This document shows positions 32,621-42,479 of a stretch of 64,000 nucleotides of DNA, in pieces. The notes beneath the pieces are model-generated. The model searched no databases and was not told where the DNA came from. It saw only the letters and a list, made by a program, of their open reading frames with translations. Origin of the DNA: Bremia lactucae (lineage: Eukaryota > Oomycota > Peronosporomycetes > Peronosporales > Peronosporaceae); NCBI RefSeq assembly GCF_004359215.1, contig NC_090613.1, positions 4,607,025 through 4,671,024 on the forward strand. Reading direction: 5' to 3'. Both the position numbers and the translations under genes were made by a program. The first letter of the stretch is position 1. The number at the start of each line of letters is the position of its first letter.

Positions 32621-32824
32621 ACCGGCTCGTTTTGAAGGGACTGTTCGTTCGCCAGTTGATCAGTTGCAACCTCCGCACGACTTTCCAACTGGTACGAGAA
32701 ACATTATCGACCGTCACTGCCAACGCGCGGCAACGAGATTGCTCGTGATCAAGATTCTCCTTAATAAAAAGGGTGTGATATAAATCACGATGTTGAATCG
32801 GGCTCGTCAAACGAGTCGAACCCG

Positions 32825-33025
32825 ATGTTTACTCCCCCTCCACATCCATTGACGGATTCAGGTGGTGAGAAGCGCTTACTAGTTGAAAACGTTTTGAACC
32901 ACCGTGATGCAAAGGGGGTTCAAACGAGCTATCTTGTTCGTTGGCGAGAGTATCTACCCTCGCATGATAGTTGGAATGCTCGTTCCCACCTGATGTTGGA
33001 CATTCCGGGTCTTGTCTTGCAGTAG
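32825..33025 (+). CDS. Chromodomain of F2 integrase
   Basis: The frame contains GEKRLLVENVLNHRDAKGVQ, TSYLVRWREYLPSHDSWNAR and SHLMLDIPGLV. This has the chromodomain form: a Val-Glu-x-Ile/Val-Leu start, Tyr-Leu-Val-(Lys/Arg)-Trp in the second strand, and a Ser-His-Asp-Ser-Trp-(Glu/Asn) aromatic cage. In chromoviruses this tail binds methylated histones and steers integration into heterochromatin. The domain itself is unbroken over its length, but upstream integrase is not. The cage Glu after Trp is Asn here. Confidence 0.75.
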   Translation: MFTPPPHPLTDSGGEKRLLVENVLNHRDAKGVQTSYLVRWREYLPSHDSWNARSHLMLDIPGLVLQ

Positions 33026-33099
33026 ACGAGACCCATTTTCCTCGGCAGAAGGTCCATCGGAGAATGAGCGCTTCCCGCGCTCGTAAAAGGATCGGAGGT

Positions 33100-34163
33100 T
33101 TTCAATCCCTTGAAACATCTAGTATGAGATGAGAGTCCTCCAATGGGGGTCTTTGAGGGGATATGCTTTCTTAGGGGCATGTCCAGCACCCTTAAAACAG
33201 CATTGGCAAGAATCCCCCCACGAGAGGCAAGGAATCCCTGCATCTATAGACAAACGGTGCAACTTATAGCGTGCACCAACTACAATCCGTTTATCGAACC
33301 GTTCATGGAAAGCATTTAGCTTGTCAAGCCAGACCTTACGGCCTATGTTTTGGCCATTCTGTACAAAGCCTGTCCAAAGACTGTCGAAGCTTGGAACAAA
33401 GGTGACATCCTTCGCCCGTTTGCAAGTGTACCACCGATGCCGATAAAAGGCATCGATAAGGTTTCATCCTCACCAGGTTCAACAAGCCTGGATGAGTCGA
33501 ATAACGGAATATGATATTGATCGTTGGTCATACCAGACCAACGAATGATATTTTCTTAGAGGGTAGCCAAGGCCTCTTCTCAGGAGCGAATCGCAACGTA
33601 TTGCGACCCCTCCTCTATTGGCTCATCTTATTTTTAACGTTAACTTGGACCTGGGATCGATCCCTAGCTATACTTTTTTTCTGGTGATGCAAAGAAGCAC
33701 CACCAGCAGCACTCTTACCTTCGCAACCACGCAGTTCCTGGTGACGCATGCTAACATCACTAGAGTGGTCATCGCCCTCGGAGTCATCTGATGATAACTC
33801 CCCACCAAAGAGGTCCGACGAGTTGAAAAACCTCGTCATCACCCCTCTGGTTGTCACGTAAGAACCCAAGTTTTAAGCGACATTTACAGTAGATACTGAG
33901 TCAATCATTGCAGGTGACTTGGTCCAGTCACCTACAACTGGTGTAGCAGGTGACTTGTCACCGTGACCTACAATGTCATCGACAGATGAATTGTTCCTGT
34001 CACCTACAATGGGAGTAGGAAGTGACGTATCCCCCGCAGCAGACGCTAATGCGTCTGCTGAAACCTTTACATTACCAACAGCTGCACTGATCCGTGCAGC
34101 TGCCAGCTTTGCGGCCTCATGGCCCACGCGCACATACTTATTAGTCGTGTCATCTTGGTTTTA
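33100..34163 (-). other. F2 antisense frame between pol and 3' LTR
   Basis: On the strand opposite F2 pol, beginning about 120 bp inside the 3' LTR. Pieces in order: 34133-33873 (Ala-rich AAKLAAARISAAVGNVKVSA, then repeats TPIVGDRNNSS and TPVVGDWTKSP), 33869-33615 (SSDDSEGDDHSSDVSMRHQE and RDRSQVQVNVK), about 33590-33530 (NTLRFAPEKRPWLPSK), 33531-33480 (NDQYHIPLFDSSRLV), and about 33290-33190 (KRIVVGARYKLHRLSIDAG then a Cys-rich stretch). The copy at 62570-63090 keeps the acidic SSGDV-MHHQE, EKKPWLPSK and NDRYQ motifs; 55805-56104 keeps KRFTVGARYNLHHLS. This part lies beyond the pol stop at 33025, so the conservation is not a shadow of pol. Frameshifts make this copy dead. No known family recognised. 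Confidence 0.6.
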
Positions 34164-34285
34164 GTCAAAATCAATTAATGAGTATAAAATCAGCATTTTG
34201 GTTAAAACCAAAACGCAAAATTTTCAGGGAAAGACATAATAGTATTTTATGTCACCCTACATCAGTCACTATAGTGACTGTTGGT

Positions 34286-34777
34286 TGGGGGGGGCCCGTT
34301 AGATAACTATCATTTTCTATAGGCGGATATCAATTATTATTTCCGATAAGAGGAAATTAATAAATAAGTACAACATTAATATGTATTAATGTTTCTCAGA
34401 TAGTTTCAATGTTTCCAAATTGGGTGATTTTGACGCAATAAGACATTAGCTCTATTAATAGGTTATTTTAGTCTTTATCAACCCTGTAAATCGTTATAAG
34501 ATACGATTGTGCGGTGCGCAAGGAGGCGCCATACTTAGTTAATTATAAATATAAATAAGTTCAGTAGTAGATTAAAGATCGTACTTAATATATTAATACA
34601 GTTTTTTTCCCAAATTATAACCCTTTGAATTACCTTTGGTAGCTAAAAGACCCTTAGCTACTTAGAAACCTTCCCCTGTACCCCTGTGTACGTGAAATTT
34701 CGAGGCTCCTAACCTTCACTGTAATCAGTGAAGAATTACTAGTATATACCAGTACTAGTGAAAGGTGCCCTGTTACA
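34286..34777 (+). repeat. LTR2a, 3' LTR with polypurine tract
   Basis: Matches 26581-27081 over its length and ends GTGCCCTGTTACA. A GGTTGGGGGGGG tract at about 34281-34293 stands at its left side, where second-strand priming occurs. The exact left edge is blurred by the G run. Confidence 0.8.
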
Positions 34778-35009
34778 TTGTTGCTTCACATAATTATAAG
34801 TTAATCGAATAGATTCCGCAGGATGACGAGTGAAGGACTTAATCTATTTGCGCTTTCATATTACTGACCGCTGTCTTTATCTGTTTTTGGTAATTTTAGC
34901 GTTCACGGGATTAATTTGGTCCAAGATTGCGCACAAACGCCAAATGTCATGCTGTAAGAAGTCTGTCCAGGACTTGAATGACTGAGATCACGAAGCGATA
35001 TGTTATGAT
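34778..35009. other. Short spacer between LTR2a and solo LTR2b
   Basis: No coding signal. It holds AT-rich sequence and a weak Arg-rich shadow frame only. Confidence 0.4.
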
Positions 35010-35447
35010 TGTAACGGGGCACTGCCGACTTGTACTGCTTCAGTACAAGTCCACCTCGCTCTGCTTCAGTGCTAGTGGTGCCTCACGTCACTCCACGTAC
35101 ACTAGTACGTGCAGAGGAAGACTATCTTTAAAACACTTAATTTGAAGAGGGTTAAAAGTATACCGTATTTAATATAAGTAAGTTCTTCTGTTTCTATCTA
35201 TTTAATTATAACTTTATTAAATACGAATACAAAGCATGTAATAAAGTCTTATATATATATCTCTTTGCACGCGTCCAGCGCTGACTGGGCCGCGGAGCAA
35301 GTAGACATAAAGGCCTATATCTACCAATGAATAAGCTTTTCCGAATATTACTATGTAAAGTAATATTCTTTAAGTATTATCTACCTTTTGAATAATATAT
35401 TAAATAACAACCTTTAGGTGTTAATTTCATGTAACGATACACCCCGT
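35010..35447 (-). repeat. LTR2b, apparent solo LTR
   Basis: Same orientation as the LTR2b at 371-822. Starts TGTAACGGGG and ends near ACCCCGTA, with shared blocks CTTGTACTGCTTCAGTACAAG and TTAATTTCATGTAACGATAC. No gag or pol of F2 lies on either side in matching orientation, so it is a solo LTR, the usual product of LTR-LTR recombination. Confidence 0.7.
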
Positions 35448-35970
35448 AGATGGGGTAGTTAGTACGTGAGGTAATCGGAGACACCTTGCCTACACTAGGT
35501 TACTTTGCACTGACCGTTACAAAGAGGTCCTATTATTATTATTATTAATATTATTTTCTTCGCCACTAATCTCTTAATCTACGCGTACGTCTTGTTTCAA
35601 GGCTGGTTTCTTCGACAGCATCAGCAACTTCACAATGTATAAAAATATATTCATTAGAAAGTGCCAACATTGTAGTGTGTGGCAAGCCATGCCGAGCTTT
35701 TACGATGCACTGATCTGCGATGTAATCATCTTTAACGACTCTTCACATCTCCTAACTTTCAATTTCTAAATGTAGTCATTAAGCTAGCTTACTAAATTTC
35801 GGCGCAAACGATCTTTTCATCGGCTCTATCATTGTAACTTGTCCCATTTAATACAAAAATTTTAAGCCATGCAGTCCAATAGCGCATGCACGACGCGCAG
35901 AGCAAGATTCAAAGTTGCTGAGCATGGCGAAACGCAAAATTAAGGGAAAACTAAAACTGCATTTGATATA
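35448..35970. repeat. Unclassified repeat R4 (first copy) with an ATT microsatellite
   Basis: 35531-35550 is an (ATT)n run. 35630-35950 shares blocks with 57661-57960: AAAGTGCCAACATTGTAGTG followed by (A/T)GTGGCAAG(C/T)CAT, then CGGCGCAAACGATCTTT / GGCGCAAATGATCTTTC and CATCGGCTCT. One frame gives KCQHCS(V/E)WQ in both copies. The family is not one of F1-F3 as far as I can see. 35448-35530 is unassigned. Confidence 0.5.
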
Positions 35971-36560
35971 TGTAGGCGGGCACGTCGTAATACGGCAACG
36001 CTCTACTTAGACACACACCCTAGCACAGCGAGAAAGCTGTTAAACCAGCTTCTCTTGCGTGCAGTGAGGTAGTTATGGTGGGCGCCTTAGCGACCAGACC
36101 CAACGCATAAAGAACTCTACTGAAGTGTCGTCACGGGAGCGGAAGTTATGGTGGGCGCCTTAGCGACCAGACCCAACGCATTAAGTACTCTAGTGAAGTG
36201 TCGTCACGGGAGCGGTAGTCCGGCTCCTTGTGCGCACTTACCAAGTAGGAAGTAGTTTTCAGACTGATTTATATTTAACCGTATTTATAAAAATACCTAT
36301 TTTACCAATCGAAATGTCATCTCTATAGATAACACTTAATATGTATTGCGAGCGTATCTTTCTAGATACCTCGCGTGACGGATGACGCTGGCGTCATCCC
36401 TCCTAATGTAAATCCACCTATGTGCATCACATGCACAAGGGTTGGTCACAAATGTGCACCACACCCGAGTGCTGGGTCTTATTACATTAATGTAGTAATT
36501 GACCATCCCCATAAGTGTGCTTAACGGGGACTGTGTAACATTAGGGCAACTTTAGCCCCC
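35971..36560 (-). repeat. LTR1, 3' LTR of composite, with internal duplication
   Basis: Starts TGTAGGCGGGC on the plus strand, as does the LTR at 47956. It shares CTCTACTTAGACACACACCC, GTGAAGTGTCGTCACGGGAG, TATTGCGAGCGTATCTTTCT and GGACTGTGTAACATTAGGGC. It is about 95 bp longer than its partner, mostly because of a 73-bp tandem duplication (36071-36216). Its last bases have lost the GGTACA end. On the minus strand a TTTAAGGGGGG polypurine tract abuts it at about 36556-36566. Confidence 0.8.
36071..36216 (+). repeat. 73-bp tandem duplication inside LTR1
   Basis: Copies at 36071-36143 and 36144-36216 both start AGTTATGGTGGGCGCCTTAG and end GTGTCGTCACGGGAGCGG. They differ at about four or five bases. 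The LTR at 47956 has a single copy. Confidence 0.85.
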
Positions 36561-36669
36561 CTTAAAGAACAAATTTACATTTTTAAACTCGTCAGAGGAG
36601 CGAGGAACTGCGAGCAGCTTTACGCGCCGCTAGTTCACTCAATCACTCTAGCGACCTCTGTTCAATTAC

Positions 36670-37830
36670 ATGGCACCAAAGATGCCACCGAAAAGGGGCC
36701 ACGTTGGTGGGTCGTCTGTGAAGACGCCCACTCAACCTCGCCCTAAGCGCACGCGCCGCGTTAACACGCCGGCAGCGTCTAATGCCTTAGTCGAAACGCC
36801 GACAGCTACTGCTGCTGTCGCGTTAACAGGGCTTAAGGATCCATCCCACTTCAACAGTGAGGTTGTCGAACCGTCGTCGACACCGTTGCCGTCACCTCAT
36901 ACTAGTGATGCGGACAACGAGCTCATAAGGAAGGATGATGGAGAATATTGCCCACCCAAACTTCTATAATGGCTCACAACATGGAGACAGCACCATTTAC
37001 GAATGCTGTCTCGTCGACTACGCTGGACAGCGCAGCGACAGGTAATGAGAGCGCTGCCCATAAAGGCGCAGCCGCTTCTTCGTTGGGTAAAACCACAACG
37101 CCTTATGCTCAGACCATTATCCATAATAATTCTGACATAGAGGATTCCGAGCCTAAAGCTCCGTATACGACACGTGAACGTGCTCAGTCGGTGTCACAAG
37201 CCAGTCGTTTAGAACGTGGCTATGTGACGGGTGGCGTATGCACCCTCCATCTAAATAGCCTTGTTTAAATGGGCCAAGAGCGTCGCTCGAGTCGAAACTC
37301 TTCGGGTAACCTTTTCATTGGACGAGGATCTGATACCTCTGCCTCACGGAGCGGTGGGCAAGCTACCATCCAACAAAAAGCGTTGATTCCCACCCGCATC
37401 CATCAGTGCAGGCGGCGCCCGATAGGAGTGGCGATCTCGCCCACCTACTCGCGGCTGCCTTACCTTCGTCCGTTCAGTCATAGGCGTTAAGCGCTGCGGA
37501 ACGACGTATTGCAGATCTCGAGGGCAAGTTTCGCGACTGACCTCGGATCTTTTTGATGTCCGAGCGAATGCTCGTCAGGGTTATGAGCGCCTGTAGACTC
37601 CCTTGGACCTTTTCGAGAGGATAATGCTGAGGGTCCGCGTTACTCGCGTGATAGCCCTCGCTCTCCGAGTCCTGTTCGTGGAGGGAGGAATCGGTCTGAT
37701 AGCGTTTCGCCTTCACCGTCTCCCTCACCCGAACGACGCTCGACTCACAGTCGGCGTCACTATCGGTCTACTTAGACGGATGGGGGTATGTGACCTCATT
37801 TGGGTCTACATACCTTTCAGACGACCTACA
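36670..37830 (+). other. F1 antisense frame, copy 4b, best N-terminus
   Basis: Starts about 110 bp inside the 3' LTR, on the strand opposite pol. MAPKMPPKRGHVGGSSVKTP opens a basic, Pro/Lys/Arg-rich N-terminus (RPKRTRRVNTP), followed by Ala/Thr-rich and Ser/Pro-rich parts (36670-36969). After a frameshift near 36965 it continues as 36980-37268 (SAAHKGAAASSLGKTTTPYA, HNNSDIEDSEPKAPYTTRER, AQSVSQASRLERGYVTGG) and 37269-37490 (RRRPIGVAISPTYSRLPYL). The coiled-coil end is degraded at 37500-37640, and RSPSPV..SPSPSPSPERRSTHS follows near 37650-37750. The basic start could bind nucleic acid or act as a nuclear signal; that is inference. At least three lesions make this copy dead. Confidence 0.55.
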
Positions 37831-38260
37831 TAAATACGACGTGCGTCTTCATGTACGGGGGAAGGGTGAGCCTATAATTTAGATTCCCAACCTCTTCTTC
37901 CACCGTAAAGGGCCCAGATGAAACGTGGCAACAACTTCGTAGTACCTCCAGATAGTACAGAAATTGCATTTTAGGTAGGGTAGCAGTACTTAATAGTACT
38001 TTTTAACCCACTCAAAAGCATTCGCTTTTCTGCGACCATTTCGGTCCGCATATTCTTTTCGCTTGTCCTGTGCGCTTGCCATCGCCTCACGGACTTTTCG
38101 TATGATGGCTAATCGCTTATCCACAAGGTGTTGAGCCTCCCTCACGCTTTTATCATCAAACTCGCCTATGATACCGCCAAAAGGTCGGTCATAAGGCGTA
38201 GTTTTATTGACGACTGCTAAACTGGCAGAGTCACTAGGGCAAGTTACCATCTTGAGATGA
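37800..38260 (-). pseudogene. F1 integrase C-terminal region, copy 4b
   Basis: The frame at 37990-38250 gives RPFGGIIGEFDDKSVREAQH, LVDKRLAIIRKVREAMASAQ and DKRKEYADRNGRRKANAFEW. The GPY/F part (37830-37980) is out of frame. It matches 43300-43640 in the other half of the composite. Confidence 0.65.
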
Positions 38261-39340
38261 TACCCTCATGGGTCATCGTCATATTGACGAAATTATGTCC
38301 CTCTTTCGCACCGAGCATAGTAAGGGGCCCTCTCCTACTAAGACTCGGGCTGCGCACAAACGAGACTGGCGTCCGAGGATGGCGCAGTCCGTTAATATAA
38401 AACGGTGTCTCACCCGTTCTGGCGTGGACACTGTTATTTATAGCGAACTCTACAAAGGACAATTGCTTGCTCCACTCTTTGGGAGTTGCTCTAGTGCGCA
38501 AGACGTCCGCCACGACGCGATAGGCATGTTCTGTTTGGCCATCGGTCTGGAGATGATCTGCGGTCGACATGTGGAGTTTTTTTCTACCTAGCAGCTCAAT
38601 TACACGTCGCCAAAACCTAGACGTAAAGCGTGGATACCGGTCCGATACTATAGACTCGGGCATCCCGTGATGTCGGTAAATATGACCCAGGAACAATAGA
38701 GCTGTCTCCTTGCCTGCGATATATATTTTACATGGTGCTAATGCACCATTTTGCTCAGTCTGTCTACAAGACGACGAGTCCCGTCCAAACCTAATGTTCG
38801 AGCGGCATGCCAAACATGAAGTCCAGACTTACTGACTTCCAACAGTTGGTTGAAATCGGTATCGGCTTCCGTGGCGCACTGCTGGACGGTGCGGGCTTAA
38901 TGCGCTGACACTGTTCGCAAGAGCGAATCTAGTTGGCCACCCATCTATATAGGTGTGGCCACCAAAATTGCTCTGACACTCGAAAAAATGTCTTTTCACG
39001 GCCCAGAGATGCCAATTCGATGGTGCATCATGGAGATCGCGAAGCAACTTCAGCTTGAGATCTGTGTCATGAGACACATAGATTCTCAAGGGATCACAAG
39101 GTGACAGCTGATACAATAAAATGCCATCGCTGTAGCTAAAGCGATTGAGCTTAGCTTTCAGGTGCGACGGAGGGTAAACCTTTCGTCCACCGAAATGATC
39201 CAACAGCAGGCGACAGTGGTCGTCCTGACTGTAACTCTCTTTTATCTCAGAGGCCAATGAGCTCGTCACGTGGTATGCCTTCATGGCTGCCAACGTTGAC
39301 GGCTGAAATTGTGCTTTCGCACTAGACACACTTTCCTAGT
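38244..39340 (-). pseudogene. F1 integrase, broken, copy 4b
   Basis: Upper frame 39329-38829 starts SSAKAQFQPSTLAAMKAYHV and passes through DHFGGRKVYPPSHLKAKLNR and LRIYVSHDTDLKLKLLRDLH. It then loses the zinc domain to frameshift. Lower frame 38813-38244 gives KETALLFLGHIYRHHGMPES, IVSDRYPRFTSRFWRRVIEL, the Glu motif changed to GQTEHAYRVV, and EWSKQLSFVEFAINNSVHAR. The first catalytic Asp lies between the two in a broken stretch. Confidence 0.7.
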
Positions 39341-39359
39341 GTCTAACCTCGAAGTCTGG

Positions 39360-40429
39360 TCTGCGCGATAAAGCGTCAGCCAAGACATTCGACTTGCCCG
39401 GCTTCTAACCAACTTTGAGATTAAATTCAGAAAAGAATGTTAGCCATCTTACCATTCTAGGCGAGAGGTGTGGTGAGTTTATTGCGGTCCGCAGTGTATA
39501 AACCACAAATGGCTCGGTGCCCAATAGGTGCACACAAACTTGACAAGAGCATACTTTATTGAAATTTGCACGGGGTAATTCAAATCCGAGGCTTTTAAAA
39601 GCCGGTACTGATAAGAGATGACACGGTCAACGCCATCGTCATCCTTCTCCATGAGCGCGCTACCGATTGCAAAATTACTTGCAGCGCAGACGACACTAAA
39701 GGGCTTAACCGCATTTGGCAATGCCAAGACCGGTGCCTCAATAAGAGATTGCTTCATTGATGTGAGCGCATCTTCTTTTTCTTTATACTAAACTCATTCT
39801 TTGTCCTTTTTGAGAAAGTCAGATAATGGTTTAGTTCGCTCAGCATAATTCTTGCTATACTTATGCAAGTAATTAGCGAGCCCTAGGAATTGGCGCAAAT
39901 CCTTCACATGCCGTGGGATTGGCCATTCCTTTACTGATTTTACCTTGTCTGGGTCTGCTCGTACACCATGTGTACCAACGATGCAGCCCAGTACAGGTAT
40001 CTCAGGGACCCCTATGACGCACTTTTGCAAGTTGACGTACAATTGGGCGTCCTTTAAAGTCTGCAACACAGCGTCTAAATGACGCTTGTGCGACTCTATT
40101 GCGCTCAGCCCGTCCTCGGCCCTACTATGCACGAATACATCGTCAAAGTAATGAGGCGCGTAGGCACGGTGCTGACGCATCACGTGAGCCACCACTCGGT
40201 TGAATGTCGCTGGTGCGTTTTTCAAACCTTGGGGCATCACAAGCCACTCCCAAAGCATACCGCTTGGGGTGCTTACTGCTGTGAACAAAAAATCGTGTAC
40301 ACGCATGAGGATACGATGAGATCCATCCGTCAGATCCATTGACGAAAAGATGGTACTCTTTGACAGTCCGTCAATGATAACTTTCTTTCCTGGAATCGGC
40401 GATTGAGACGGATCCCTTGCAGCGTTCAA
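39360..40429 (-). pseudogene. Chimeric F2/F1 reverse transcriptase with F1 RNase H
   Basis: A 211-codon frame (39794-40429) joins two families in frame. Its first 50 residues (KVIIDGLSKSTIFSSMDL, ILMRVHDFLFT) match F2 at 29880-29990. From AVSTPSGMLWEWLVMPQG (residue 51 on, about 40279) it matches F1, with an intact active site HYFDDVFVHSRAEDG (residues 93-107) and LRQFLGLANYLHKYSKNYAE. A stop at 39794 ends it; RNase H follows in another frame (39757-39479, FSVVCAASNFAIGSALMEKD). The lower part, to 39235, is identical to 44720-45461, including its stop codons. Confidence 0.75.
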
Positions 40430-42420
40430 TTAATATTGATCACATACACAATCCGCCACCCTCCTATTGATTTATAACCATAGAAGGTCAGGGAGCTATG
40501 TGAGAAGGCTGACTCCCTCACATGGCCCGCTGTTAAGCGATCGGCAAAGAATTTTTTTTTTTTTTCGATCGCTAATACATGTTCACGAGGCAGTGGTAAC
40601 TGCTTTATGACACAGTATTCCGAACTTGGTCCAGGTCGATTTAATGTCGAGTGCATTTATCCTTAGGCAACTCGCACGGGACGGATTCAGGAAACACATT
40701 CTTGAATTCGAATCAAATTCTTATAAAAAGGGTTTGTCTACAAGAAACTTCAGGATTGGAACGTAAGACGTTCCATGCGAGTCTTCTCATCAGGGACACC
40801 TTCGTCCATCGATGAGCTGCTGAGAATCCAGAAAATACTAGTGCCGACCGAATATCGGCCAGGTAGTTATCATCTGTGACAAGTACGCAGATCTGCTTGA
40901 CTTTGCCACTATGAAGATCACGCAAGAACTGTTTCGGTTCTAGCGTTGGCAATTGATTTAATTGGGAAGTTAACTTCGGAGGCGCTATCAGATCAAGTGT
41001 ATATTCGCCTACACTTGATCCGTTGTTTAATAAAACATTAAATGTTTCAGTTCTCCTAATTTTAACTTATTCAAAAGGTGCCTGCGAACCATTGGTCACA
41101 GGTTTTTGGGGACTTATCCCCAAAGAATCTTGGGTAGTTCTTCCCTCAAGTTTTATTTGGGGAGTATACTCCCCAACTCTCTCTAGCTGTGGTGCGCAAC
41201 CACAGCGAGATCCTCTACGATCGATTCTTCAGTCAATCTAAAACTTTCGCACTGTCTCTTGCAGACAGGCGTTTCAATATTTTTGATGTTGCTTTCCAAG
41301 CAAGCATCTATCTTTCGTACCAGTCAAATTATTCGGGTGGTCGATCTTCGACGCTGCCTGTGCTTCTGCAAAGCCGTCGGGATCTAGCTCCACAGTGTAA
41401 TCGGTATTCACAATGAGGTCTTGTGCAGTCGTGCAAACGACCGAACCACAAGTGAGGCCATCCCACTCACTCGTAGGATATCCACAAGCTTGTGGATGCT
41501 CCAGGTTCATCAGATGACCCCTGTTGAACGAGAGATAGGCATCGTCACGGCCTGATGCTGCCAAATTATGCATGACTCGTACTTTCTGAGCCATGGTGAT
41601 TCAAGGATGACATCAAATTGTCATCCAAATCAAGTACGGTGACATCATTTTTGCTGTTTCAGATATGCCTGTTGCTAGACGCACTGTCATCCTTGTTAGA
41701 GGAATATCGCGCTCAATAAATTTGAGTCTGCGATCTTCTAGCAGTTGGCGTATTTAGATTGTTCGACGCCCCACAAGTCATTTAATTTAAAAAACGACTG
41801 CCAATCCCGATCGACTAGGGACTTTAGTGGCAATTTTTTTGCCACCATTATTTTCAAGGTGATGAGGTTAACCTCATCACTCGAAGCAGTTACACACAAT
41901 GACTGTGTGTCTGGAGCAACTTTCGTTAAGAGATTTGCAATTTTTTTTGAGGTAGCTGGATCAGTAGGGCGTTGCGCCCGTACTACGTCCGACCGTTTTT
42001 TTCTTACCATCCGCCTCGTCGTTGCGGTTTCGCAACAGCGTCGAGTCCGCGTTCACCGCAGCTCCTAGCGGGAGGTCGCTCGTTTCACGCAGTGTTTTTA
42101 GGCACTGATTACACTCATAGTCGTCGTAACCCGTTTTTCCAACGATCATTTGCAACTTGAAGAGCGAGGATTCTCGCTCTCAACATGCGCGAGGTCCATA
42201 GGTTCCGAACATCCATTTTCTTGTTGTCTCGGAGAACGATAAGCTCCAGAGTGGACGAAAGCCTGTTTAAAGCTGAAAACCTCATGTTCCGCTACAGAGA
42301 TCGCTTGGTCTAGCGTCTCTAGTTCAAGCTGGATCAGGTGATTCTTGACAGGCCCGTCTGTAAGACCTCCAATAAACGCAGCTACATGTGTTTGTTCATC
42401 TATTGGATGATTCACTATAC
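40430..42420 (-). pseudogene. F2 fragment: gag end, protease, linker and RT start
   Basis: On the minus strand from high to low: gag C-terminal part 42415-42146 (HPIDEQTHVAAFIGGLTDGP, LELETLDQAISVAEHEV), protease 42010-41738 (LLTKVAPDTQSLCVTASSDE, LKSLVDRDWQSFFK), linker 41594-41274 (CGYPTSEWDGLTCGSVVCTT) and RT N-terminal part 40656-40426 (EYCVIKQLPLPREHVLAIEK). This is the same order as 28000-29900 in the complete F2 element. It flows into F1 RT at 40279. Confidence 0.7.
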
Positions 42421-42479
42421 AACTTACTAGGTATCGTGTATGTTGGGCATCATTAGACGCTTCAAGATCAAAAGAGGAA

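Larger units (their letters stand above)
26581..34777 (+). mobile_element. F2 chromovirus, both LTRs present, coding parts decayed
   Basis: 5' LTR2a (26581-27081), primer site, gag (27282-28140), protease and linker (28150-29630), RT (29640-30420), RNase H (30480-31000), integrase core (31040-31860), integrase C-terminal domain (32120-32620), chromodomain (32825-33025), antisense frame (34163-33100, minus), polypurine tract and 3' LTR2a (34286-34777). This is the most complete F2 order in the window. The two LTRs differ at many sites, so the insertion is old. No clear target-site duplication was found. Confidence 0.85.

Noticed and set aside
32302..32688. 128-codon minus frame in the F2 integrase tail as a separate gene
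   Set aside because: It overlaps the sense GPY/F and linker region. Conservation could come from pol, so it is kept only as a question in the findings.
34001..34060. Short GTGACTTGTCAC-type palindromes as protein-binding operators
   Set aside because: They are the DNA of the TPxVGDxxxS protein repeat in the antisense frame; no separate evidence for a binding site.
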